This document shows, in pieces, positions 59,701-64,000 of a stretch of DNA of 64,000 bases. Under the pieces are notes generated by a model that was not told where the DNA came from, did no database searches, and worked only from the letters and a program-made list of their open reading frames with translations. This DNA is from Trachythela sp. YZ-2020 (lineage: Eukaryota > Cnidaria > Anthozoa > Malacalcyonacea > Clavulariidae). Within the stretch, counting starts at the first letter, position 1; every line of letters begins with the position of its first letter. Position numbers and translations under genes: made by a program. Location of the stretch: NCBI GenBank assembly GCA_016169945.1, contig JADLSH010000367.1:5268001-5332000 (forward strand). Direction: 5' to 3'.

Positions 59701-61207
59701 CCGTAAAGCGTTGAATTCCTCGATTATTGCACTGCGGTTACATTCGGTATTAGGGCAAATTGTGTTACAACAAATACTCGTTGCTCTGTAGTCAATTGAA
59801 CCATTCTTGTTACTCCAACTGGTCGTATGATTTACATGTAATTTGATTTTTATGGTAATAGGAGTTATTTTAAATTCCAGAAGCAGAAGTTTATGCACTT
59901 GTGGGTTTAGCATACAGGGTGTATAAAAATATTCACTTTGTTTTCAAGCACAATAGATTTTAGGCCCCTGGGAATTCAAAATAGCGTCTACTCCTATTCC
60001 AGCGTAACAACTGCATGTTTAATTACTGCAAACTCGTCAATTTATTTACAATTTATTTTACAATTTCAGCGACTGTTAAACTTATCAAGGGCCCGTCGAA
60101 AAAGGTTTTGCACTTCAGTTGTGTTTTGATTTCGGTTGTACTGTAAAACTATGAAAATTCGTTGTTCGGTTGTGAGCTGCACGCCTGCACCATTATTAGT
60201 TTAGCTGATTTGTACGATTAGAAGCCATTTTAAATTCCCAGGGGCCTCAAATATTTTGTGCTTAAGAACAATATGAATATCTTAGAATATTAAGTGTTGC
60301 GTTTTTTTTTATACACCCTGTAATGCTCAGGCATTCAAATTATAACAATAGGATAATTTCTATAGTGTCACTTTTTTTTGGGACACCCTGTAGAACCTTG
60401 TGTGTATTCTATAGTTTATATATACAGGGTGTATCAAAAAAACTGAGACCTTTAGAAATTAAGCTATTGTTGGTTAGACCAAGATTTTATGCTCCTGGCC
60501 CTGGGAATTTAAAATAGCTTCTAACCGTATGAAGGAACATAACTTCCCACGAAAATGCCCAAATTACTAATGAGTCGTACTATCAGTTCGAATAAAAATG
60601 GCTCAACTGACCACAGAGCAACGAGTTTTTATAGCATCGATGTGTTACGCCAGAGGATAATCGTTGAATTTGACAATTTACGGCAGCAACCTGGAATGAT
60701 TCGAAATGCGATGCGTGCCATGCACAGGTGAACAATTCTTTGTGTTGAAAGAAATGGGGGACACGTTGAAGGGCAAGGCCCATAGCTTGAACATATTGTT
60801 GTTACATGTAAATAAATATAAAACCATCTTTTTGTCAAGTCAATTTGTTTGGCTAGAGCGTCGCGTTCAATTATTTACAATATTTAGACGAAGCGAAAAA
60901 GTCTTGAATATTTCATTATGCATACAATGTAATTAAATTCCCAGGCGTATAATATCGTGCGTTTAACAACAATACCTCGATTTCTAAAGGTCTCAGTTTT
61001 TTTTATACACCCTGTATAATGTCATTTCCAAATTCCAATATATTTACAGATTAACAGTTTATCACGAGTTTGGTCATTTTATTTCTACTTTCTCTATAGT
61101 ACCTAACTCCTGATATTGGTGGAACAAGTTACACCACAGATTGCTTGAAAGCATTAAGAGATGAACTTGATAAGGAACTACCTCTAGATGTAATCATGTA
61201 CGGGTAA
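32749..61207 (+). CDS. IDH3G: NAD-isocitrate dehydrogenase regulatory subunit, IDH3 gamma type
   Basis: Thirteen exons join in phase into 392 residues (human IDH3G is 393): 32749-32850, 37011-37123, 37301-37342, 45394-45476, 45649-45706, 46070-46132, 46609-46678, 48355-48488, 49126-49228, 49954-50100, 51142-51236, 51960-52020, 61100-61207. The first exon is a basic, Arg/Ser-rich mitochondrial leader. Then come [61 protein letters not shown] and [13 protein letters not shown]. The catalytic subunit has Asp in YGDILSD; here it is YGNIISN, so this is a non-catalytic regulatory subunit of the mitochondrial TCA-cycle enzyme. Most of the protein favours gamma, though [10 protein letters not shown] and HTPIE recall beta. 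Intron 4 uses a GC donor. NPFGFLFAS replaces the usual NPTA. AATAAA follows the stop at about 61221. Confidence 0.95.
33190..33508. mobile_element. AATAAGCCCCC MITE in IDH3G intron 1
   Basis: It begins TACCACAATCTCTCTAATAA and ends TTATTAGAGAGATTACGGTA, an inverted pair, with CTCTCTAATAAGCC and AATAAGCCCCC repeated through both halves. It is the second copy of the family at 28767-29035. Confidence 0.7.
34883..35700. repeat. TTAACCCATTAGCTG repeat, split by a large inverted repeat
   Basis: TAACCCATTAGCTGGCAATG at 34885 and CTAATGCCTGATGATTTTAC at 35641 look like two parts of one interspersed repeat (second copy at about 36113-36226). Between them lies the inverted repeat at 34925-35632, which has apparently inserted into it. 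Confidence 0.5.
34925..35632. mobile_element. Large inverted repeat, TTTCGCTGCAACTTGTCTCG family
   Basis: About 34925-35220 is repeated inverted at about 35365-35620: ACAATTTTCGCTGCAACTTG pairs with CAAGTTGCAGCGAAAATTG, and ACCCGCGAGCAGGAGAACAA pairs with TTGTTCTCCTGCTCGCGGGT. A third copy of the terminus (GTTACACGAGGCAATTTTCG) is at 35257. The repeated open frames here are translations of this repeat. It lies in IDH3G intron 1. Confidence 0.8.
35698..35823. mobile_element. Short palindromic MITE
   Basis: TATTGCTCACGAGTGAGCAATA forms the centre of a near-perfect palindrome whose arms run out to ACATGGTTGC / GCAACCATGT (about 57 bp each), passing through GGAATTTATTTC. The arms differ at only a few positions. 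Confidence 0.75.
36366..36461. repeat. CCCGTTTACACTACGC short MITE
   Basis: The ends CCCCGTTTACACTACGC and GCGTAGTGTAAACGGG are inverted, and the inner GGCACGG / CCGTGCC arms also pair. It is 96 bp and non-coding. Confidence 0.65.
38758..38876. repeat. Variant Penelope-type hairpin module
   Basis: CTGCGGGTCTTTAGGATCAA and TTGATCCTAAAGACCCGCAG are exact arms around GTTCTTGAATTTTCAGGTAG, followed by a tail with ACACTGGCACCACGCG. Loop and tail resemble those of the 14.6-kb and 57.4-kb Penelope-derived hairpins, but the stem sequence is different. Flanking TGACATG at about 38739 and 38867 may be a short target duplication. Confidence 0.5.
39174..41520 (-). CDS. Six-helix membrane protein, unrecognised, nested antisense gene
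   Basis: Two exons on the minus strand, 41520-41377 and 39986-39174, join in phase 0 at a GTAAAT donor and a TTTTAG acceptor and encode 318 residues. The first 40 are acidic and polar ([17 protein letters not shown]), predicted cytosolic. The splice then brings GIILK to [20 protein letters not shown], the first of about six hydrophobic segments (also [20 protein letters not shown], a [16 protein letters not shown] helix, [30 protein letters not shown] and [15 protein letters not shown]). The tail EEPLLQDQ has a dileucine-like signal. I recognise no family; no GPCR or transporter signature is evident. It lies wholly inside IDH3G intron 3 on the other strand. A splice-supported 270-codon frame argues for a real gene. 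Confidence 0.75.
40066..40212. mobile_element. CCTCGTACCCAGGCGCT MITE
   Basis: GCCTCGTACCCAGGCGCT and AGCGCCTGGGTACGAGGC are inverted ends. The inner arms GAGGAAATTGCGAAAGAGAA / TTCTCTTTCGCGATTTCCTC also pair. Related ends occur at 46183-46242. It lies in the intron of the nested membrane-protein gene. Confidence 0.7.
40552..40856. mobile_element. Foldback MITE with telomere-like loop
   Basis: GATTTTACTACATCCCGGGC pairs with GCCCGGGATGTAGCAAAATC, and GGAAACACTCAATGTTATCA lies in the right arm opposite its complement in the left. The loop contains CCTAACCCTAACCTTAACCC. Arms are about 125 bp. Young-looking, non-coding. Confidence 0.75.
42683..42935 (+). repeat. tRNA-derived SINE
   Basis: GGGCTTCGGTGGCGCAGTCG (A box) and GTGAGTTCGATTCTCGC (B box) head a body with TTCCTCCCACAGGGAATG. 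It is the same family as the minus-strand copy ending at 15566. The right edge is approximate. Confidence 0.75.
43373..43663 (-). pseudogene. LINE reverse transcriptase C-terminal fragment
   Basis: The minus-strand frame reads [20 protein letters not shown], then [19 protein letters not shown], the conserved end of many non-LTR reverse transcriptase ORFs. It stops at 43373 in NCIKQNIRC. Only the last ~95 codons remain. Confidence 0.75.
43640..44900 (+). pseudogene. Broken LINE reverse transcriptase (CR1/Jockey-like)
   Basis: Successive plus-strand frames show [10 protein letters not shown] (about 43790), [20 protein letters not shown] then KKCNVISR (about 43980-44065) and [20 protein letters not shown] then [17 protein letters not shown] (about 44520-44630). 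These follow the RT palm and thumb order of a non-LTR element, but at least three frameshifts separate them. An insertion of the GGGGCCGGTTGTACGAAG repeat is at about 44268-44420. Confidence 0.75.
46183..46242. repeat. Short CCTCGTACCCAGG-type hairpin
   Basis: TTGTACCCAGGCTCATTCCT and AGCCTGGGTACGG are inverted in a short intron 6 segment just after the IDH3G exon ending at 46132. It is a small relative of the MITE at 40066. Confidence 0.5.
48543..49000. mobile_element. AGGTTTTGCACCATC foldback in IDH3G intron 8
   Basis: The ends AGGTTTTGCACCATCGCGTA and GATGATGCAAAACCT pair, as do TCTTTAACGTGCAACC / GGTTGCACGTTAAAGA. It occupies most of the 637-bp intron between exons 48488 and 49126. A half copy of the same family is at 26739-26905. 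Confidence 0.75.
50328..50437. repeat. GCAGGCATCTCTA short inverted repeat
   Basis: GCAGGCATCTCTAATGG and ATAGAGATGCCTGC are inverted, around GGTTACTCTGTCAGGGCGAG and a complementary CCCTGAAACCTGACA. About 110 bp in IDH3G intron 10. Confidence 0.5.
52200..52617 (+). repeat. LINE 3' tail with AATA microsatellite
   Basis: The stretch ends TTTATCTGGCGAAGTTGAAT followed by AATAAATAAATAAATAAA, a typical 3' end of a 5'-truncated non-LTR retrotransposon. Upstream sequence shows no coding frame. It begins about 180 bp after IDH3G exon 12. Confidence 0.5.
52693..53084. mobile_element. Mariner-type foldback, ~190-bp arms
   Basis: It starts TA-CAGGATGCATGTCCCC and ends TTGGGGACACCCTG-TA. The arms pair almost completely (AACCCTTTGAAATTGAAATT / AATTTCAATTTCAAAGGG; TCAAACAACCTATTGTATTC / GAATACAATAGGTTGTTTGA) up to a short centre near 52890. 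Confidence 0.8.
53119..53429 (-). mobile_element. Mariner deletion derivative, TA-flanked
   Basis: TA-CAGGGTGTCCCAAAAAAAAG to TTTTTTTTGGGACACCCTG-TA, 311 bp. Its minus strand preserves the transposase start [16 protein letters not shown], a helix-turn-helix N-terminus found in some mariner-type transposases. A solitary extra terminus sits at 53089-53111. A copy with a nested insertion is at about 59748-60390. Confidence 0.8.
53500..53732 (-). pseudogene. Mariner-type transposase C-terminal fragment
   Basis: The minus strand encodes [20 protein letters not shown] followed by a stop at about 53644, the C-terminal motif of this transposase family. The remaining 5' part is missing. The same region exists inside the element at 60425-61014. 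Confidence 0.65.
53733..54095. repeat. GGAGT/ACTCC mixed-orientation array 1
   Basis: About 13 ACTCC and 10 GGAGT words, mostly within GGAGTAAAAAT or ATTTTTACTCC, occur in about 360 bp at irregular spacing and both orientations, making many possible small hairpins. There is no coding frame. It is flanked by mariner and Penelope fragments. Confidence 0.7.
54220..54655 (+). mobile_element. Penelope-like element 3' fragment
   Basis: On the plus strand it reads [20 protein letters not shown] (endonuclease tail), then a 3' region nearly identical to the reverse of 3530-3880, ending with CGAAACGTCGAAGTTCTTAT, TTTTCCAGGTAGTTTTACAC and CAGTCAACCGCC. It is 5'-truncated and non-coding apart from the tail. 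Confidence 0.85.
56044..56307. mobile_element. ACACACGTAAAACGCAC MITE
   Basis: TACACACGTAAAACGCACA and TGTGCGTTTTTACGTGTGTA are inverted ends. The interior consists largely of CAACAAGTTGT-type palindromic words. Overlapping reading frames here are by-products of these words. Confidence 0.75.
56870..56942. repeat. hAT right-end fragment
   Basis: ATTGTCCGCCACTGC matches the right terminus of the hAT element in UBXN7 intron 7, preceded by a CCCCC-rich stretch like that element's left end. Only a fragment is present. Confidence 0.45.
57341..57555 (+). mobile_element. Penelope-derived hairpin with 13-bp target duplication
   Basis: A 215-bp insertion is flanked by TAATTCAAGGTTA at 57328-57340 and 57556-57568. 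The left arm GGCGGTTGACTGTTATGTAA pairs with the right arm TTACACAACAGTGAACCGCC (near-exact). The centre reads CAGACGAAGGGCCTTCGCTC followed by GAAACATC. The tail TATACTCTACCCACACTGGC matches the 14.6-kb copy. Non-coding. Confidence 0.85.
58021..58290 (+). other. Exon-like open frame, unknown protein
   Basis: After a TTTTTCCATAG acceptor, a frame reads [20 protein letters not shown], then [40 protein letters not shown], up to AAG followed by GTACAA. Composition is protein-like. A second exon-like frame with a stop is at about 58884-58986 ([18 protein letters not shown]), but its phase does not fit simply. I do not recognise the family. It could be a nested gene in IDH3G intron 12 or a transposon-borne exon. 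Confidence 0.35.
58690..58820. repeat. ACACACC/GGTGTGT word cluster
   Basis: TGTGTTTTAGGAAAGGTGTG and AAAACACACCTTGGTGTGTT-type words recur in both orientations over about 130 bp. It may be part of a short MITE; ends unclear. Confidence 0.4.
59283..59692. repeat. GGAGT/ACTCC mixed-orientation array 2
   Basis: GGAGTAAA, ACTCC and the variant AGAGTAA recur at irregular spacing over about 400 bp, including two near-identical ~75-bp units (TTTGGCATATTATTTCCTCC then AAATGAGAGTAA). It has a poly-T/A stretch at about 59640. It is related in word content to 53733-54095 but not alignable by eye. Confidence 0.65.
59748..60390 (-). mobile_element. Mariner derivative, left-truncated, interrupted by a MITE
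   Basis: The sequence TTCGGTATTAGGGCAAATTG to GGGTTTAGCA and ATGCTCAGGC to GGGACACCCTG matches the element at 53119-53429, with a 406-bp MITE inserted between. Its minus strand again carries the [11 protein letters not shown] transposase start. Confidence 0.8.
59915..60320. mobile_element. CAGGGTGTATAAAAA MITE nested at a TA
   Basis: It begins CAGGGTGTATAAAAATATTC and ends TTTTTTTTATACACCCTG with TA on both sides. Arms include GGCCCCTGGGAATTCAAAAT / ATTTTAAATTCCCAGGGGCC. The uninterrupted TA site exists at 53358-53361 in the sister copy. Confidence 0.85.
60425..61014 (+). mobile_element. Internally deleted mariner-type transposon
   Basis: TA-CAGGGTGTATCAAAAAAACT to AGTTTTTTTTATACACCCTG-TA, 590 bp, with longer paired arms (TGAGACCTTTAGAAAT / ATTTCTAAAGGTCTCA). 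The plus strand keeps the transposase start [15 protein letters not shown] and a C-terminal RNGGHVEG motif, with the catalytic centre missing. It ends 85 bp before the last IDH3G exon. Confidence 0.8.
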
Positions 61208-61777
61208 AGTCATGCATCTCAATAAATCTCGTGTTTGAATGAACCTACTGTATATTGTCAAAGACTACATGCGAAATCCTGGTGTAAATAATCTGATGAA
61301 TTGGAACTTCAGTTTAGATATCAAACTTCCACGTATACACCGCCATGACGGATATCTGACTCATATACGTCTATAGTTTTTATTGTATTAATGTCTTCGG
61401 TTTACTTAGTTTTGTATATGTAAATATGTAATTGTCTTTTGTTAATAATAAAGATGAAAAGCTGATAAGTGAAATTATGTGACTGAATAATACGTCATCT
61501 GTTTTCCGTCTTTATACTACAGACAAACTATGCGACGGGGTGAAATTGTTCGCCCAAATGCCATATATCAATATGTCCAATATGGCTGTATGTATGACAC
61601 AAATAGTCAATTAACGTCACATTGATTGCATTTTCACATTAATATATTTCACCTACAAATCAAACAGTTTCCCCTCGTTCATATACATTTTAAAACACAT
61701 GTATATTGTTTCACCTATATATACATGTACAAATAACGTGTTCAGCCAAAACGTTATATGTGTAAAATCCTTATATC
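61208..61777. other. Convergent 3' interval IDH3G / receptor
   Basis: The IDH3G stop is followed by AATAAA at about 61221 and another at about 61446. The receptor's stop codon on the other strand is at 61778. No other gene is visible in these 570 bp, which presumably hold both 3' untranslated regions. Confidence 0.6.
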
Positions 61778-64000
61778 TTAGAGTTTCGTGTCCTGTACAC
61801 GACTTTTCTGAACATTAGAGGACGACTCTGCACCAGTACCAGTGCCTTTGGACGAACTAAAGCTCTTCAATATTAAGGTGTTGTACAGTTCATAGCACTT
61901 TCTTTGAAATAGGAACGCCGCACAGATAAACAACCCTTGAAAACTGACGAAAATAATAAACAGATATGCAAACGCGTCAGTTTTCGTTTCCACGGCAACC
62001 TGGAGCAATCCAAACAACCAGGAAAATCCCATCAAAGTTGACAATTTGAGGCAAACCTTGACATTCTGTGTTTCACGTTTTTTTGCTACCTCCCCGAGAG
62101 CTTTCGCGCTGGATTTTTGATTCTCACGAAGACGTAAAACTACCACCATAAAGAGAACAAGGTTGAAAAATAACAAGATGCCGAATGGAAGGATGAAAAG
62201 GAAAATCTTTGATTCTTTTGTACCAAGCCAACATACAACTGATTTACCGTAGTCAATAATAAACACCTCGTAGTGATCCAGTACGCCGAAAATGAGGAGA
62301 AACAGACCTGGCATTCCCCAAACAACTAGAAAGTAGATAATGAAGATCTTGTTATCTTCAGATGGACTGCGACGAAAATTCATCTTGCGTCCAAATACTA
62401 AACATGTATGAAAAGCAATTACTGAACTTGCTGTGAAGAAAGCCAGAAAGAAATAATGAATTGCTATTGCAACAACAGTACATGTTGTAGGATAATTATC
62501 AAGGATAGAACCAATAAGCCAGAAAATTTCAGCTAAACATAAGGAGATACACAAATTCATAAGATTCTTTCCAGGCAGAGTTCTTAGTTCTTTGAAAATG
62601 ATATAAGTTAAGAAGAGAACCAGTAAGCTAATTATAGACAAAATAAAACCAATCCAAGTCAAGATTACCAATGCCAAATCATCTTTAGGCGTATTGTTGC
62701 CAGTGATCGTTGTATATTCTGTTTCAAAGTTCACACAAATAAACACCATACCGTAGCTGTCGTAAATGTAATCACCAAACTTATACACAATTGAGTTATA
62801 CACCAGTGTTAAATTGTTGGTAAAACGAAATTCAGATGAGTTCAGTTTAATATACGAACCATTACATTGTGGTGAAACGAATTTTAAGCACACTGTTACT
62901 GATGCATTTTTCACTTTACTGTTGATGTAGTATTCAAACTGCTCGTAAATAGCGCCGGTGGATAAAACACGAATCCTTAAATCATTCAAAAAAATATATT
63001 CTCCATAGTGGTAGACATGTGGACGGGTACAATTAAGTTGCCGAATTTCTTGACGATAAATTGTGAATGTGTGAAAACCAACAGGTAGTTTAAAAGCTTT
63101 GTTAAATCTAAATAAACGACGTAGTGTAATCGTTTCATTTGAACTTCCATTTAATTTCACATCTGATGCTAAAATCAGACTTTGTGTCTGTGTTAACTGT
63201 ATTTTGAATATGAAAAGTGTCTTCGGGTCTTCTACTAAATTGATCTTGGTAATTTTTAGATCATTTATTTGTGATTTGTTCACCTTGAAGTAATCAGAAA
63301 GCGACTTTTCTAATTGAGAATGAAAAATAAAAAACCCACCAGTAGTTTTTGTTAAGACTGACATAGTTACTTGATATTCATCCGCAAAGCCAGAGTTCAA
63401 TTTATTGATGACGTAGGTCTGACGACATCTCCCTAAGAATGTATCGTAAACTGCATTTTTCCTGCACGATTTGGTTGTCATGGATACACCGTAATCTTGT
63501 AAGCTTATAGCACGGCTTATTGCAGAACCATCTATACTACAGGGCTTGACTTGTCGTTCAGACACCCCACATGTCACGCTATATCCATTACACAAAGCAC
63601 AAGCTTTATTTTTGAATATTGTCTTTGAATGCAATTCTTTTACCAACCCCACAGTTTCCTGCAAACAGTCTTTCAAGCTTTCCTCTGTTGAGGTATTTGG
63701 ACAATTACTTATAACATCAGGGTACGTACACCAACGGATACGCTGACCCTCTTTTGGTCGAATACCATCTAGATATACACGATTCCTCGCAATAAACTCT
63801 GTAAAATCTTCTGGGGTATAATACGGAGGGGGTATTGCATCTGCATTAAATATCAAAGTCCAAAATTCGTAAGTTGAGACATTATTACAAAGTGCGCAGT
63901 ATTTGTTTCTATATGTAAACAAGTCAGCTAGACCAACGACAGGTAGATATAAGAGAAAGGAATGAGCGTCTGGTGTCCACACAGGATTGTGACATTTTGT
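61778..64000 (-). CDS. Methuselah/adhesion-like class B 7TM receptor, N-terminus cut by window
   Basis: A single open frame of more than 735 codons runs off the right edge, so the signal peptide and first residues are missing. The first ~435 visible residues are extracellular, with paired cysteine modules (NKYCALCNN and NKACALCNG), many N-x-S/T sites and no GPS cleavage motif that I can see. Seven hydrophobic segments follow at about 437-462, 472-493, 502-528, 545-566, 592-616, 645-664 and 670-692. LRTLPGKNLMNLCISLCLAE in loop 1/TM2 and LMGFSWLFGLL in TM6 are secretin/adhesion-family features. The cytosolic tail is about 40 residues and Ser-rich. Ligand unknown. The long unspliced frame contrasts with the intron-rich neighbours. 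Confidence 0.88.
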   Translation of the reverse strand, partial: TKCHNPVWTPDAHSFLLYLPVVGLADLFTYRNKYCALCNNVSTYEFWTLIFNADAIPPPYYTPEDFTEFIARNRVYLDGIRPKEGQRIRWCTYPDVISNCPNTSTEESLKDCLQETVGLVKELHSKTIFKNKACALCNGYSVTCGVSERQVKPCSIDGSAISRAISLQDYGVSMTTKSCRKNAVYDTFLGRCRQTYVINKLNSGFADEYQVTMSVLTKTTGGFFIFHSQLEKSLSDYFKVNKSQINDLKITKINLVEDPKTLFIFKIQLTQTQSLILASDVKLNGSSNETITLRRLFRFNKAFKLPVGFHTFTIYRQEIRQLNCTRPHVYHYGEYIFLNDLRIRVLSTGAIYEQFEYYINSKVKNASVTVCLKFVSPQCNGSYIKLNSSEFRFTNNLTLVYNSIVYKFGDYIYDSYGMVFICVNFETEYTTITGNNTPKDDLALVILTWIGFILSIISLLVLFLTYIIFKELRTLPGKNLMNLCISLCLAEIFWLIGSILDNYPTTCTVVAIAIHYFFLAFFTASSVIAFHTCLVFGRKMNFRRSPSEDNKIFIIYFLVVWGMPGLFLLIFGVLDHYEVFIIDYGKSVVCWLGTKESKIFLFILPFGILLFFNLVLFMVVVLRLRENQKSSAKALGEVAKKRETQNVKVCLKLSTLMGFSWLFGLLQVAVETKTDAFAYLFIIFVSFQGLFICAAFLFQRKCYELYNTLILKSFSSSKGTGTGAESSSNVQKSRVQDTKL

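Noticed and set aside
1..64000. CRISPR arrays, operons, riboswitches, bacterial promoters
   Set aside because: The window is eukaryotic: spliced genes, SINEs and Penelope elements. Repeats present are transposon-type, not regularly spaced arrays.

Overview
The window looks like an intron-rich, AT-rich invertebrate genome. It is dense in small inverted-repeat DNA transposons (MITEs), Penelope-like elements, tRNA-derived SINEs and broken LINE and Ty3/gypsy copies. A Methuselah/adhesion-like receptor and Penelope-derived hairpins suggest a marine invertebrate, most likely a cnidarian, but no single marker proves this. All gene models are exon-by-exon readings in which every splice phase was checked by hand.

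Layout: 1-1.94 kb, decayed Ty3/gypsy element (minus). 3.5-4.95 kb, 5'-truncated Penelope-like element (minus). 5.9-15.8 kb, class IIb histone deacetylase (plus, 14 exons seen, first exon not found). 17.5-25.8 kb, complete UBXN7 orthologue (plus, 11 coding exons, 487 aa). 28.3-32.4 kb, complete TCTP/TPT1 (minus, 172 aa). 32.7-61.2 kb, complete IDH3 gamma-type regulatory subunit (plus, 13 exons, 392 aa); its third intron holds an antisense two-exon gene for a six-helix membrane protein (39.2-41.5 kb). 61.8-64.0 kb, class B 7TM receptor (minus), cut by the window edge.

The genes are unrelated housekeeping or signalling genes: protein deacetylation, p97/VCP-cullin ubiquitin adaptor, TCTP growth factor, mitochondrial NAD-isocitrate dehydrogenase, and an orphan receptor. 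TPT1 and IDH3G start 329 bp apart in opposite directions and probably share a promoter. UBXN7/TPT1 and IDH3G/receptor are convergent pairs.

Most of the remaining sequence is repeats, and several show insertion mechanisms directly. There are two short Penelope-derived hairpins with 13-bp target duplications, a hAT element with a perfect 8-bp duplication, and an 83-bp-arm perfect palindrome with a 7-9 bp duplication. A mariner-type MITE at a TA site has its empty counterpart 6.5 kb away. Two arrays of mixed-orientation GGAGT/ACTCC words have no obvious explanation. The small Penelope-derived hairpins resemble non-autonomous retrozyme-type elements and are the most interesting lead.
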